Part shown: piece by piece, positions 1-9,899 of the stretch
Layout: each line of letters opens with the position of its first letter
Numbering within the stretch: position 1 is the stretch's first letter
Assembly: GCA_965262705.1 (NCBI GenBank)
Contig: OZ253556.1
Span: forward strand, 1 to 64,000
DNA length: 64,000 nucleotides
Reading direction: 5' to 3'
Source: UJ101 sp965262705
GTDB lineage: Bacteria; Bacteroidota; Bacteroidia; Flavobacteriales; UJ101
Position numbers and translations under genes: made by a program
Notes under the pieces: model-generated
The model's database searches: none
Told to the model about the DNA's origin: nothing
Seen by the model: only the letters and a program-made list of their open reading frames with translations

Positions 1-814
1 AAAATGTATTCGGCTCAGGAAGGGCATAGGAAATTCCGGTAGTAGGGCACATTAAGTTTTGACTGAAGTAGCGAATAGATCCTGCTTCATGGTTTAATAT
101 CATCAAAGTATTTTCACCATGCTTCATTGCGATTTTAATACTTTCTTCTAATCGCTTCAGATTGTTTTTCTCCTGATTGATTTTAAATCGGTCGATTACG
201 ATTTCAATATCATGCGTTTTATAACGATCTAACTTCATGCCGGGTGTAATCTCATGAATTTCACCATTGATACGAGCCTTTATAAATCCTTGTTTACGAA
301 TTTGTGTAAATAACTCACGGTAATGTCCTTTTCGGCTGCGTACCACCGGAGATAAAACAATGATATTTTTTTCATTGTACTCTTTAAAAATAAGTTCTTT
401 GATTTGTTCTTGGGAATACTGAACCATCTTTTCGCCGGTATGATAGGAATAAGCCGTAGAGGCACGAGCATATAGCAAACGGAGAAAATCATAAATTTCG
501 GTTATCGTGCCCACTGTTGATCGTGGATTTTTAGATGTGGTTTTTTGTTCAATAGCGATAACGGGCGAGAGCCCTTCGATTTTATCTACTTCAGGTCGGT
601 TTAATCCACCGAGAAACTGGCGAGCATAAGCTGAAAAAGTTTCTATATAACGGCGTTGTCCTTCGGCGTAAATCGTATCGAAAGCCAGCGATGATTTTCC
701 GCTTCCACTAAGACCGGTAATGACCACTAACTTTTTTCTTGGGATTTCGAGGTCTATATTTTTTAAATTATGTTCTCTCGCCCCTAATATTCGGAGGATA
801 TCTTTCTTTGCCAA
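1..814 (-). CDS. uvrA: UvrA, excinuclease ABC subunit A (N-terminal part, runs off the left edge)
   Basis: This is the first ~271 residues of the UvrA ATPase, which scans DNA for bulky lesions and loads UvrB in nucleotide excision repair. Seen: the N-terminal run ILGAREHNLKNIDLEIPR, the Walker A motif GLSGSGKSS, then the signature stretch AEGQRRYIETFSAYARQFL. The visible part ends near the first zinc-finger position, where CPTTG replaces the usual CPxCG, so the first zinc site looks degenerate. I believe this is common in Bacteroidota UvrA. The only start in frame before an upstream stop is TTG at 814. The rest of the ~940-residue protein lies outside the window. Downstream of its start is a short MITE-like element that separates it from map. 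Confidence 0.95.
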   Translation of the reverse strand, partial: MAKKDILRILGAREHNLKNIDLEIPRKKLVVITGLSGSGKSSLAFDTIYAEGQRRYIETFSAYARQFLGGLNRPEVDKIEGLSPVIAIEQKTTSKNPRSTVGTITEIYDFLRLLYARASTAYSYHTGEKMVQYSQEQIKELIFKEYNEKNIIVLSPVVRSRKGHYRELFTQIRKQGFIKARINGEIHEITPGMKLDRYKTHDIEIVIDRFKINQEKNNLKRLEESIKIAMKHGENTLMILNHEAGSIRYFSQNLMCPTTGISYALPEPNTF

Positions 815-854
815 ACTAAAAACGTCTATTTTTCAAAGGTAAAAAAGATTTTAA

Positions 855-946
855 GATCTTTGCAAAAGGCACGTTAGCAACTGAACTGCAAGTCAGCACC
901 AACTAAAGTCATCGCAAGCCAATAAAATACTTTGTGCAAAGGTCTC
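855..946. repeat. Short MITE-family element (GATCTTTGCA...TGCAAAGGTCTC)
   Basis: A ~92-bp element with the family's terminal inverted repeats in the GAGACCTTTGCA variant. The interior carries the recurring pieces GCACGTTAGCAACTGAACTG and CAAGTCAGCA. It fills the gap between the divergent 5' end of uvrA and the 3' end of map. It belongs to the short size class and lacks the TTTTAATTTTTTGAGAAGG core of the long class. Confidence 0.7.
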
Positions 947-953
947 AGAAAAT

Positions 954-1760
954 TTATCTAAACGATGATTCTTCATCAGATACAATCCCTAAAGCCTCAT
1001 AAATATATTGAAAGGTTGAAAGTAATTTAGGTTTACCTTCCACGATAGCCACATCGTGCTCAAAATGGGCAGAGGCTTTTCCGTCTCGAGTCGTCGTTGT
1101 CCAACCATCTTTATGAAATTTAATTTTTGCTGTTCCAAGATTAATCATCGGCTCAATAGCAATAACCGTTCCTTCTTTAAAAACTTTTCCTTTGCCGCGC
1201 CGCCCGTAATTCGGTACCTGAGGTTCTTCATGAAGTATACGCCCCAAACCATGCCCTACTAACTCTCGAACTACGCCATAACCTTCTTTTTCACAATGTT
1301 GTTGTATCGCATATCCCACATCCCCTACGCTATTATTTACTTTAAATTCTTTTATTCCTATGTAAAGACTCTCTTTTGTAATTTTAAGTAGCTTTTTCGT
1401 CTCAGGGCTTATCTCGCCTACTTCAAATGTATAGGCATGATCTCCATAGAAACCATTCATAAGTACTCCGCAATCGATGGAAACAATATCCCCGTCTTTT
1501 AACTCAGTTTTATTTGGAATACCGTGTACTACTTGTTCATTAGGTGATATACAAAGCGTATTAGGAAAATCGTATAGCCCTAAAAAGCCGGGAATGCCTC
1601 CATGATCGCGAATATATGTCTCCGCTAATGTATCTAAATATAATGTGTTTATCCCTGGTTTAATTTCTCCTGCTAACATCCCTAAAGTTTTAGAAACCAA
1701 TTGAGCGCTCTCTTTTATTAATGCAATTTCCTCAGGGGATTTTAATATAATTTTGTCCAT
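954..1760 (-). CDS. map: Methionine aminopeptidase, type I
   Basis: Removes the initiator methionine from nascent proteins in the cytoplasm, using a dinuclear metal centre. At 268 residues it matches type I bacterial enzymes. The metal-ligand motifs are visible in order: the Asp pair in IDCGV...YGDHAYTF, the His in ELVGHGLGR, the Glu in IEPM, and the Glu near the C-terminus in AHFEHDVAI. The substrate-site His in VVHGIPN is also present. The start is the ATG at 1760, giving the usual KSPEEIALIKESAQLVSKT N-terminus. In many bacteria map lies in the ribosomal protein operon. Here it stands alone between mobile repeats, so it probably has its own promoter upstream of 1760. Confidence 0.96.
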   Translation of the reverse strand: MDKIILKSPEEIALIKESAQLVSKTLGMLAGEIKPGINTLYLDTLAETYIRDHGGIPGFLGLYDFPNTLCISPNEQVVHGIPNKTELKDGDIVSIDCGVLMNGFYGDHAYTFEVGEISPETKKLLKITKESLYIGIKEFKVNNSVGDVGYAIQQHCEKEGYGVVRELVGHGLGRILHEEPQVPNYGRRGKGKVFKEGTVIAIEPMINLGTAKIKFHKDGWTTTTRDGKASAHFEHDVAIVEGKPKLLSTFQYIYEALGIVSDEESSFR

Positions 1761-2073
1761 TTACGCTATTTACTTGCTGACAAAGTTATGTTTTCTGATT
1801 CATATAAAGAGACCTCTGCACAAATGAACTTCATAAAGCGAGCTAAGAAGCAAAAACGAGATTAAAATATTCTTCACATTTTCATGAAAGTTTATTTTCA
1901 TACACAAAATATTATTCTAAACAAAAAAAGTTATTAACAAAATAGGCGAAAGTTATCAACAAAATAAATTTTTTTGAATATTAATTTATATTAAACTAAA
2001 ATTATTTTAATAAAATTAACTTCAATTTAATAAAATTTAATTAATTAACATTCACATATACAACATTTTAGCA

Positions 2074-2105
2074 TTTGTATATACAGATTTTAGTTCTTAT
2101 CTTTG
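2074..2105 (+). promoter_or_regulatory. Bacteroidota-type promoter upstream of susC
   Basis: TTTG at 2074-2077 is followed after exactly 20 bp by TATCTTTG at 2098-2105, matching the Bacteroidota housekeeping consensus TTTG-N19-21-TAnnTTTG. A start near 2112 would give an untranslated leader of about 400 nt before susC, and a complete MITE copy (2231-2415) lies inside that leader. The AT-rich stretch before it (1860-2070) has no gene I can support. Confidence 0.65.
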
Positions 2106-2230
2106 AACCAACAATTCAACAGCTAATTTATTGTTTTTTCTAATCTAAGGTTAAAACCTTTATACTTTATTCAAAGATAAAATAATATCCATTAGTTATA
2201 CAATAAAAAGGAATAAACAATATATGATAT

Positions 2231-2415
2231 GAGACCGTTGCAGAGTATATAAAAAGTATGAAAAGAAAGCATCTAACTTCAAATTGCTTTCTTCTCAAAA
2301 AATTAAAATCCTCCACACCCATTAGGTTGCTCTGGTATTTAATTTTTATCAGGCGTTGCATTTCGACAGGCTCAATACAAGCATTTTTTTGCTAAAGTGC
2401 TTTTGCAACGGTCTT
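2231..2415 (-). mobile_element. MITE-like element, long class, with 5-bp target duplication
   Basis: 185 bp bounded by GAGACCGTTGCAGA and TTTTGCAACGGTCTT, reverse orientation relative to the copies that start GAGACCGTTGCAAAAAGCAC. The flanks are GATAT on both sides, a perfect 5-bp target-site duplication. No coding capacity is apparent beyond spurious ORFs. It sits between the likely susC promoter and the susC start, so it is transcribed as leader. Confidence 0.85.
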
Positions 2416-2510
2416 GATATTATTCAAGAAAAAGTAAAAAAGCGATTGATTCGTAAAGCGTATTTTAAATTTAAAATAAAACATAGTAACCTTAAAATAA
2501 ATATATAGAC

Positions 2511-5500
2511 ATGAGTAAAAAGTACGATTACACAGAAGTCCTACCCCGCCTAATTAAAGGGGGGGGGGGGGGGGGTAAGTCTTTAATAATAAGTGGCTTA
2601 CTTCTATTGATGTTTACGGCGCTGCAGGCGCAAGAAATAGTAAAAGGCGTGGTTCGCGATAATACGGGCGAGCCATTATCGGGCGTATATATTGAAAGCG
2701 AAAGCGGGCAAAGCGCCGAAACCGATGCCAACGGGAAATATACCATTTCAGCAAAACAAGGGGAAGAACTCACGTTCTCTTATATTGGTAAGCAAGACCT
2801 CATAAAAAAAGTTATAGGAGCTATACTTGATGTAAAACTGATTGGGCAAGCGAACTTAATCGGCGAGACTATAGTGGTAGGGTATCAATCTAAAAATAAG
2901 AGAGATATTAATTCGGCAGTTTCAACCATTAATGCTGATGAATTAATGAGTTTAGCGCCTTCCACTTCAATAGATAATATATTGCAAGGGAAAGCCTCGG
3001 GAGTTGATGTTACCGCTTTAAATGGTAAGCCTGGGAATAATGCTACAGTTAAGATACGCGGCGCGGTATCCTTAAATGTTAACGGTGGAATAGATAGATC
3101 TGCTCCTTTATATGTTGTTGATGGAATTTATGTAAGCGGAGCGGGTCTAAATCAATTAAATCCAAACGATATTGCAAATGTTTCTGTTTTAAAGGATGCG
3201 TCATCAGCTGCTATATATGGCTCAAGAGGTGCTAATGGTGTAGTTATTATAACGACTAAGAAGGGAAAGAAGGGAAAAACAAGGTTTTCTATTTCTTCTC
3301 GATTAGGAACGGCAGAAAAAACGAAAGATCCTTTTAAATTAATGAATGCGAGCCAGAAAATTCAGTATGAAAATGAATTATCCCAAATTCTTAACAATAA
3401 GCCAGCCTATGATGCAGAGGAAGCAAAAAAATTAATTTCATATAACCATGACTGGCGGGACGATATATTAAAAAAAGCAAACATTCAATCACAATCTTTC
3501 AGTGCATCAGGGGGAAACAATAAATCTACGTATTACTATTCTTTGGGTTATGACAAAAACACTGGTATTGTAGAAAGTTTAGACGGGTTTGAACGGATTA
3601 CGGCTAAGTTGTCTAACCGTGTAAACTTAACCGATAAGTTTAGTGTAAATGTTGATTTAAACGGTTCTTATTCTACTTCAGACGAGCCTAGAGATCGGTA
3701 TAATGTTCAAAATCCTTTCTTTGCCGCGTATACATATAACCCCTATACACCTGTTTTTAAGCGGGATGAGAAAGGAAACATAATAAAAGATAGCGATGGA
3801 AAACCTGACTACAGTCTTACCAAGCAGGGGCTTCCAGTCTTAGAAGCTTTAAAGAATAATCCCGAGGAGCGACGGTATTTTAGACTGTTGGGGACCGTAG
3901 GGTTATCTTACGAACTACTGAAAAACCTAAGTTTTACTACACGATACGCTGGGAATTACAATCGTTATCAAAGAGAAAGTTATACGAAACCTGGTTCTGT
4001 TTTAGATACTTATGTTGGAGATAAGAAGGCTCCGGGGTCCAAAAGAGATAATGGTTATGATAATTTTAGTTACAATTATTATAATGGCATAGCATATAAA
4101 AATTCGTTTGATGAGCATCATTTTGATGCCTTGGTATTTTCCGAGTTTTTTAAACAAAATTATTATTCTACTTACCTTTCAAGTAAGGGATTCGCCAGCC
4201 CAAAACTCACCACACAGGACGTTTCTTCAGCACCTACTGGTGCCAGTTCTTCAAGAAGTAAATATACTTTGTTTTCTATAGCAGGAACTTTTTCGTATGA
4301 TTATATGAAAAAATATTTCTTAACGGCAAGCCTTAGAAGGGATGGTTCTTCTCGTTTTGGAAAAGATCAGCGATACGGAAACTTCTGGAGTTCAAGTTTA
4401 GCATGGAATATTGCGAGAGAAAATTTTTTGCAGTCTGCAAATTTTTTGGATGATTTAAAACTGCGAATCTCTTATGGTACTTTAGGAAATTCTAACTTAC
4501 CTAATTATGCTGCACAAGGATATTACACCTTTTATTCCTACGGCGGTTCCTCAGCAGCGTATCCTCACGACCAAAGAGTTGCAAATCCTGGTTTAGCCTG
4601 GGAGAAACAAAAGTCATTTGATACAGGGCTTGAATATAATCTTTTTAAGAATCGTTTAACCGGAGTAGTAGATTACTTCATAAATACACGCAGTAATTTT
4701 TTATTCGATAATACGCTTTCTTATGAAGTTGCCGGAGCCAATACTTCACAATATATTAACGCTGGGGAGTTAGAAACCAATGGATTAGAAATTGAGTTAT
4801 CTGCCGACTTGATTCGAAATGAGCATTTTAAGTGGACTTTAGGCGCTAACATTTCTTTTTTAAATTACAATATAAACGAACTGCCAGAAGATGCGAAAGG
4901 GCAAATAGTGGTGGATGGTAGTAATATTCTAAAAACAGGAGAGGAACCTTTTACGCACTACCTCGTTCGTTATGCTGGTGTAAATTCTAAGAGCGGTAAA
5001 GCACTTTATCTGGACAAAGATGGCAAAAAGACCAATACATACAGTGCGGATGATAAGGTAGTACTATCGGGAAAATCTCCCTTGCCTGACTATTATGGCG
5101 GACTAAGCACAAATTTTGATTATAGGGGATTTTATCTGAATGCTGATTTTTCATTTAAGCACGGGAATTATATATATAATAATGTAGCAGCAAATTTGCT
5201 GCAAGATGGAATGAGTTCAAATCAAAATCAGCGTGTAGATGCCCTTAATTATTGGAAGAAAAAAGGAGATACCGGAGTATTACCTCAACTTCATAGCGAT
5301 AGTTCTCAAGAAAGTGATCGTTTTCTTCAAGACGGGTCCTATATAAGATTTAGGAATTTAACTTTGGGGTATAATTTCCCTGCAAAAATGATTCGTAAAA
5401 CAGGCCTAACCGGTATTAGCATTTTTATTCAGATGCAAAATCTTTACACTTGGACAGATTTTGAAGGAGACCCTGAAGTTTCTGTAGGGTCTGGAGATAG

Positions 5501-5600
5501 TCAATTAGGAGCAGGTCAAAACTTTATTCCGGGCTCCTATAGTGCATTTAGTTACCCGACAACAAAGTCGTGGACATTTGGAATTGACTTAACTTTTTAA
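2511..5600 (+). CDS. SusC/RagA-family TonB-dependent outer-membrane transporter, with poly-G tract near the start
   Basis: An outer-membrane beta-barrel that imports glycan or peptide fragments with its SusD partner, powered by TonB. Seen: residues ~42-100 form a carboxypeptidase-regulatory-like domain; ~130-250 form the plug with the family signature VLKDASSAAIYGSRGANGV; the barrel ends in a terminal Phe. The signal peptide (KSLIISGLLLLMFTALQA) lies at residues ~23-40, after an unusual hydrophilic extension containing six glycines. These come from a run of 17 G (2559-2575) in the coding frame. The present length keeps the ATG at 2511 in frame with the signal peptide; one G more or less would shift the frame before export. 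The susD partner follows 29 bp downstream, so the two form an operon. The substrate cannot be read from sequence. Confidence 0.95.
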   Translation: MSKKYDYTEVLPRLIKGGGGGGKSLIISGLLLLMFTALQAQEIVKGVVRDNTGEPLSGVYIESESGQSAETDANGKYTISAKQGEELTFSYIGKQDLIKKVIGAILDVKLIGQANLIGETIVVGYQSKNKRDINSAVSTINADELMSLAPSTSIDNILQGKASGVDVTALNGKPGNNATVKIRGAVSLNVNGGIDRSAPLYVVDGIYVSGAGLNQLNPNDIANVSVLKDASSAAIYGSRGANGVVIITTKKGKKGKTRFSISSRLGTAEKTKDPFKLMNASQKIQYENELSQILNNKPAYDAEEAKKLISYNHDWRDDILKKANIQSQSFSASGGNNKSTYYYSLGYDKNTGIVESLDGFERITAKLSNRVNLTDKFSVNVDLNGSYSTSDEPRDRYNVQNPFFAAYTYNPYTPVFKRDEKGNIIKDSDGKPDYSLTKQGLPVLEALKNNPEERRYFRLLGTVGLSYELLKNLSFTTRYAGNYNRYQRESYTKPGSVLDTYVGDKKAPGSKRDNGYDNFSYNYYNGIAYKNSFDEHHFDALVFSEFFKQNYYSTYLSSKGFASPKLTTQDVSSAPTGASSSRSKYTLFSIAGTFSYDYMKKYFLTASLRRDGSSRFGKDQRYGNFWSSSLAWNIARENFLQSANFLDDLKLRISYGTLGNSNLPNYAAQGYYTFYSYGGSSAAYPHDQRVANPGLAWEKQKSFDTGLEYNLFKNRLTGVVDYFINTRSNFLFDNTLSYEVAGANTSQYINAGELETNGLEIELSADLIRNEHFKWTLGANISFLNYNINELPEDAKGQIVVDGSNILKTGEEPFTHYLVRYAGVNSKSGKALYLDKDGKKTNTYSADDKVVLSGKSPLPDYYGGLSTNFDYRGFYLNADFSFKHGNYIYNNVAANLLQDGMSSNQNQRVDALNYWKKKGDTGVLPQLHSDSSQESDRFLQDGSYIRFRNLTLGYNFPAKMIRKTGLTGISIFIQMQNLYTWTDFEGDPEVSVGSGDSQLGAGQNFIPGSYSAFSYPTTKSWTFGIDLTF
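2559..2575 (+). repeat. Homopolymer of 17 G inside susC, probable phase-variation tract
   Basis: Seventeen consecutive G residues occupy codons 17-22 of susC, an extreme outlier in an AT-rich genome. Long G runs mutate by slipped-strand mispairing. Its position upstream of the signal peptide means length changes would switch the transporter off or on. The assembled length leaves the gene ON. Confidence 0.85.
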
Positions 5601-5629
5601 TGATTTGAAAATATAAAAAATATAAAAAA

Positions 5630-7105
5630 ATGAAAAATATATTAATTACAATTACAGCCAGTCTTTTATTTCTTTTCACTTCATGTGATAAAGAGTTGGA
5701 ACAAGAACCTTTTGACGGGCTAACATCCGGGGCTTTATTTACTGATATAAAGGGTTTTAATACTGCACTCAACGGCTGTTATAATAGTTTTACAAACAGC
5801 GGGTATTATGGAAATGCACTTTCATTATTGACTACGGGAGATGTGCCGTCAGACAATTTAATACTTAACCCTCAAGGGCGGGGAACGCAAAAAACCCTGA
5901 ATGATTGGAACTACAATGCCAATATTGGTGGAGTTGGAATTTATGGCGCAGGATATACGTTAGTTTCGCTAGCCAATAGAATATTAGATAACATTGATAA
6001 TATAGAAAAGAGCGCCGATCGAGATAACATAGAAGGGCAAGCCTTAGCGCTTAGAGCTATGGCGCACTTCGATATCGTTCGAAGTTATTCCAAAATACCT
6101 ACCCAAAGTGCCGATGCCAATAATTCTATGGGAATAGCCTATGTCGAACACTTTAAGCCTTCAGAAAATCCGGTTAGAGATGAAAATGTGAAAGTAGCCG
6201 ATACTTATAAAAAGATAGTAGCAGATCTTCTCGCTGCCAATGAAAAAATAGCAGAAGATAATGGCAGGGGTTATTTAAACAAAGCGGCAGTAGCAGGAAT
6301 CTTAACCCGTGTTTATTTATATATGGGGAATTGGGATGAAGTTATCAAACAAGCAGATATAGCAGCGAAATCTGTTGCGGTTATTGCTCCAAGGGCAGAC
6401 TTCCGTAATGTATGGTTAGATGAATATGAAGGAGATGTGCTTTTTAAAGTTATTATAAACGATACCGATGTAACCCCATCATCGGGAAGTAGTCATCCAA
6501 CGCCCGGAGTAGTGTATTCTCAAGGTGCAGGTAATGAACATAAAGCAGAATATGTGGTAGCGTATGATTTTTATCAATTATTTACAGATAAAGATATTAG
6601 AAAATCGGCTACGATAATCAGTAATTCTCCATTTTCAGGAAAGTCATATAATGTAGTATCTAAATACTTGGGTAGAAACACAGGTAATGCAAGTGTAATT
6701 GATGGCAAGTACCTTAGAATGGAAGAAGTATATTTAAATAAAGCAGAAGCGGATTATAATCTTGGGCAGGAGTCCCAGGCATTAGCTGCCTTGGATGAAT
6801 TAAGAAAAAACAGGTATGAGAATTTCGTGTCTCCCAAAGAAACAGGAAAAGAATTAGAAGAAGCTATTCAATTAGAAAGGAGATTAGAACTGGCTTTTGA
6901 AGGCGATCGATTCTATACCTTAAAAAGAAGAGGAGAGTCCGTTAAACGATCTGAAAGATATGGAGAGTTTTCCGATGGAACAGGAACTCCCGCTATCAAA
7001 AAAGAATTGCCCGCTGGTGATTATCGCTGGCAGATGCCAATCCCACAAGCTGCGATTGATAATAATCCGAATATTAAACAAAACCCAGGATATACTAAAC
7101 AATAA
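5630..7105 (+). CDS. SusD/RagB-family surface lipoprotein
   Basis: A nutrient-binding lipoprotein that forms the lid of the SusC transporter. Seen: an N-terminal lipobox in FLFTSCDKELEQ, with Cys at about residue 20. The N-terminal SusD-like region carries the usual ALRAMAHFDIVRSY helix, and the C-terminal RagB/SusD domain ends in the typical NPNIKQNPGYTKQ tail. Length (491 residues) is normal. It begins 29 bp after the susC stop and no promoter box is visible between them, so co-transcription is expected. If susC is phase-variable, SusD may be made without its partner in the OFF state. Confidence 0.94.
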   Translation: MKNILITITASLLFLFTSCDKELEQEPFDGLTSGALFTDIKGFNTALNGCYNSFTNSGYYGNALSLLTTGDVPSDNLILNPQGRGTQKTLNDWNYNANIGGVGIYGAGYTLVSLANRILDNIDNIEKSADRDNIEGQALALRAMAHFDIVRSYSKIPTQSADANNSMGIAYVEHFKPSENPVRDENVKVADTYKKIVADLLAANEKIAEDNGRGYLNKAAVAGILTRVYLYMGNWDEVIKQADIAAKSVAVIAPRADFRNVWLDEYEGDVLFKVIINDTDVTPSSGSSHPTPGVVYSQGAGNEHKAEYVVAYDFYQLFTDKDIRKSATIISNSPFSGKSYNVVSKYLGRNTGNASVIDGKYLRMEEVYLNKAEADYNLGQESQALAALDELRKNRYENFVSPKETGKELEEAIQLERRLELAFEGDRFYTLKRRGESVKRSERYGEFSDGTGTPAIKKELPAGDYRWQMPIPQAAIDNNPNIKQNPGYTKQ

Positions 7106-7200
7106 AAAGACCATTTTTTCTATTCCTCATGGACAAGTTGATCAATCGGAGGGAAGCATAACACAGAATGTAGTTTATTAATTAGTTTAATTACTAAATA

Positions 7201-7235
7201 AAAAAAACATTCTTGCGCGTTGCGAGGATGTTTTT
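7201..7235. terminator. Hairpin terminator between convergent susD and GH20
   Basis: Inverted arms AAAAAACATTCTTGC (7201-7215) and GCGAGGATGTTTTTT (7221-7235), with two G-U type pairs, flanked by A and T runs. It can act as a factor-independent terminator in either direction, which suits the convergent genes on each side. Confidence 0.75.
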
Positions 7236-7240
7236 TATAT

Positions 7241-7293
7241 GGGCTAAAATACTTTTTGCAACTGAACTGAAAGTCAGCAAAGCTAAAGGTCTT
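7241..7293. repeat. Decayed short MITE-family fragment
   Basis: Contains the family pieces AATACTTTTTGCAACTGAAC, TGAAAGTCAGCAAAGCTAAA and a GGTCTT end. One terminal repeat is largely lost. It abuts the stop codon of the GH20 gene. Confidence 0.5.
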
Positions 7294-7299
7294 ATAGGA

Positions 7300-9858
7300 T
7301 TATTTATTAAAACAAGAAACGCGGCTCCATATATTCTTCCCTCCTTTAACTCGAAATTGATAATTTTTATCCTTTTCAAAAACAATGGGAACTATATATT
7401 TTTTCGAGGTTTCATTAGGGGTTGTGCCATTGGTGGTGTAATAAATCATTAGACCCGGAAAAGCGATATTGGCATGCAATTTTCCATCAATTAACTGTAG
7501 TCCTGCCGGTGGGACGCTGTAATTCACTCCGTTTTTGTTTAACCTGGGCAATTCGTTATTTGCCAACTGACTTGCAAATACATTCCAATACTTATTCAGT
7601 ACTTTTATCCGTTTTTCTTTTGCTAAAATCATTGCCCATATCGGCTGCTTTGCCCATGCACGTTCAGCCAGTGCGATGAGTTTAGGATAAATTAAATATT
7701 CGGCTAATAAAGGGCTATGTGCATTTTCACCCCATAATTGCCCTTGAATTCCTATGATGTGTTTCTTCCCTTCAGCAGTTAAGGGAACGAAATTTTCTAA
7801 GGTTTTACTTGAAATTTCATTCCCGTATAAATCATCATAGGCACTCAGCGCAATATTATCCGGCGTAAACTCATAGACTTTTCTTGTATTTACATATCCT
7901 CCCCAATAATAACCGATCTCCTTTGGATTTTTTTCATAAGCCAAATCAAAATATAGATTCGTTACATTAGACAAAACTACATCATAACCGGCATTAGCCA
8001 ATCGATAGCCAATATCCTGCTTATCGCCTCCCCATATATTATTCCATATATAAAGACGAATATTTTTCTTATCCAATCCCTCGTTGATATGAAGTTGCCC
8101 CCCTGTTTTTTTAAGGGCAATTTCTTCCCAACCTCCTGTTTTCAATCCTTTCGATCGAAGTATTTTACTGATTCTATCGGTGTATTTTTGTGAAAGCACA
8201 TTCTTTCTTACACCTTTTATTTCACGGCAAATTTCTGATTTTTCCCATACGCCCTCAGGAACTTCATCTCCTCCGGTATGAACCACTTCTAATGAAACGC
8301 CCGCTTCCTTATACATCGTAATGATTTGATCTACTACGGTATTAAAAAAGGCATAAGTAGATTCCATGCAGGGATTTACAATATTGTCATTCCATAATTG
8401 TACGGATCTATACACTGATTTATCATTTAAATCATTTAGCAAATATTGTTTTGCTTCCTCCTCTTTACCCGCTTTCATTAATCGGTCATGGCGATATTTC
8501 ATAGAAACTATGGCTGCTCGAGCGTGACCGGGCATGTCAATCTCTGGAATAATCTTTACATGATGCCTTTGCGCATACTTCAAAATTTCAATAAAATCTT
8601 CTTTAGAATAATAACCGGAACCAGGAGAATCTTTCTTAGCGCCTGAACCAAAAGAGGGCAGCATTCCTTCTCCTTTTTCAGATTTAGATTGGAAATATCG
8701 ATTCGATCCTATTTTGGTTAATTCAGGCAAGGCAGGAATTTCTAAACGCCAGCCTTCATCATCTGTAAGATGAAAGTGCAGCGTATTCAATTTATAAAAA
8801 GCCATTTGCCTGATTAACCGCTTAATCATGGCTTTCGGTTGAAAGTTTCGTGCAACATCTATGTGCATCCCTCGATAAGCATAGCGGGGATAGTCTTCTA
8901 TTTTGGCTTCTCTAAGAGAAATTTTTTCCTTATTATCTAAGGGCAATAACGCTTGAAAACTTTGCATGCCATAGAATATTCCTACGGTATCTTTGGCTTT
9001 TATGAACACGCTATTTTCTTTAATTTCCAGTGTGTATCCCTCTTTATTTTTAATGGAGGGGTCTGCGATTAAATAGATGCCCTTTGCTTTAGTAATTTTA
9101 TTAACTGATACTGCCTCAGAAGAAAAACCATTTTCATCATAAAGCCTTGATACCATGTTCTTTGCTTCATTTTTAAAAACTTCATTTTGATAAAAAACAG
9201 GAATATTTCGAGGAATATCTACCGTATTTTTTCCTTTATCATAGGAGACCGGCGAGGGGATAATTTTTGGTAAATCTTCTTTTGCAATAAACGTCATTTT
9301 TTGGTTTTGTTCATAATGCCATTGAGCATTGGCGATGGGTACATTATCATTTGCCGTCCGTTTTAACTTTGAAGTCTCAAAAGGCAGAATGGTGTAGGGC
9401 AGGCTTTCCTTTCGGATGATTTTGCCTTGCGTATCCTTGTAAACGATAAAGGGACCTTGAGGAGCATCAGATACAGAAGTTGCCCAGAATTTTGCTTTAA
9501 GATGAATTTTAAGGCTATCCCCGGGTTTAATTTCTTTAAAATGCGGCGAGGGCTCCATTTTATAAAAATCGCCGTTAATGTGTTTAATGATAACTTCGGG
9601 AGAAGTATTAATAAAAGTTCGTATAAAATTAAAGTAAATCGTCCAGTTTTTATTTTTCCAAGTACGATTCGAATGGTTTTTGAGAATAAAATCAGAGGTA
9701 AAAACCTGCTTTTTGGGTAAATTAATAACATTCCCCCATTCTAATGAGCGTTTATTTTTTAGATTATTTTTTTCAGAAACAACTTTCTGGCAGGAAAAAA
9801 ACATCATGCTAATAAGTATTCCATTAATTATTTTTTTTATTAAAAAAGACTTTTTCAT
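7300..9858 (-). CDS. Beta-N-acetylhexosaminidase lipoprotein, glycoside hydrolase family 20
   Basis: Hydrolyses terminal beta-linked GlcNAc/GalNAc from glycans such as N-glycans, mucins or chitin oligomers. I place the start at the ATG at 9858 because it yields a lipoprotein signal ending MMFFSCQ. An open frame continues upstream to 9969, but those residues come from a MITE copy. Domain order (in ~852 residues): an N-terminal chitobiase-like carbohydrate-binding region (TWKNKNWTIYFNF), a GH20 N-terminal domain, and the GH20 barrel with LHFHLTDDEGWRLEIP and the catalytic pair in HTGGDEVPEGVW. A C-terminal region ends TTNGTTPNE, resembling a chitobiase C-terminal beta-sandwich. It is convergent with susCD, and together they suggest a glycan utilization locus. 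Confidence 0.93.
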   Translation of the reverse strand: MKKSFLIKKIINGILISMMFFSCQKVVSEKNNLKNKRSLEWGNVINLPKKQVFTSDFILKNHSNRTWKNKNWTIYFNFIRTFINTSPEVIIKHINGDFYKMEPSPHFKEIKPGDSLKIHLKAKFWATSVSDAPQGPFIVYKDTQGKIIRKESLPYTILPFETSKLKRTANDNVPIANAQWHYEQNQKMTFIAKEDLPKIIPSPVSYDKGKNTVDIPRNIPVFYQNEVFKNEAKNMVSRLYDENGFSSEAVSVNKITKAKGIYLIADPSIKNKEGYTLEIKENSVFIKAKDTVGIFYGMQSFQALLPLDNKEKISLREAKIEDYPRYAYRGMHIDVARNFQPKAMIKRLIRQMAFYKLNTLHFHLTDDEGWRLEIPALPELTKIGSNRYFQSKSEKGEGMLPSFGSGAKKDSPGSGYYSKEDFIEILKYAQRHHVKIIPEIDMPGHARAAIVSMKYRHDRLMKAGKEEEAKQYLLNDLNDKSVYRSVQLWNDNIVNPCMESTYAFFNTVVDQIITMYKEAGVSLEVVHTGGDEVPEGVWEKSEICREIKGVRKNVLSQKYTDRISKILRSKGLKTGGWEEIALKKTGGQLHINEGLDKKNIRLYIWNNIWGGDKQDIGYRLANAGYDVVLSNVTNLYFDLAYEKNPKEIGYYWGGYVNTRKVYEFTPDNIALSAYDDLYGNEISSKTLENFVPLTAEGKKHIIGIQGQLWGENAHSPLLAEYLIYPKLIALAERAWAKQPIWAMILAKEKRIKVLNKYWNVFASQLANNELPRLNKNGVNYSVPPAGLQLIDGKLHANIAFPGLMIYYTTNGTTPNETSKKYIVPIVFEKDKNYQFRVKGGKNIWSRVSCFNK

Positions 9859-9899
9859 AAAGCGATTCAGAAGTAAAATGCGATGCCCGATAAAAATTA

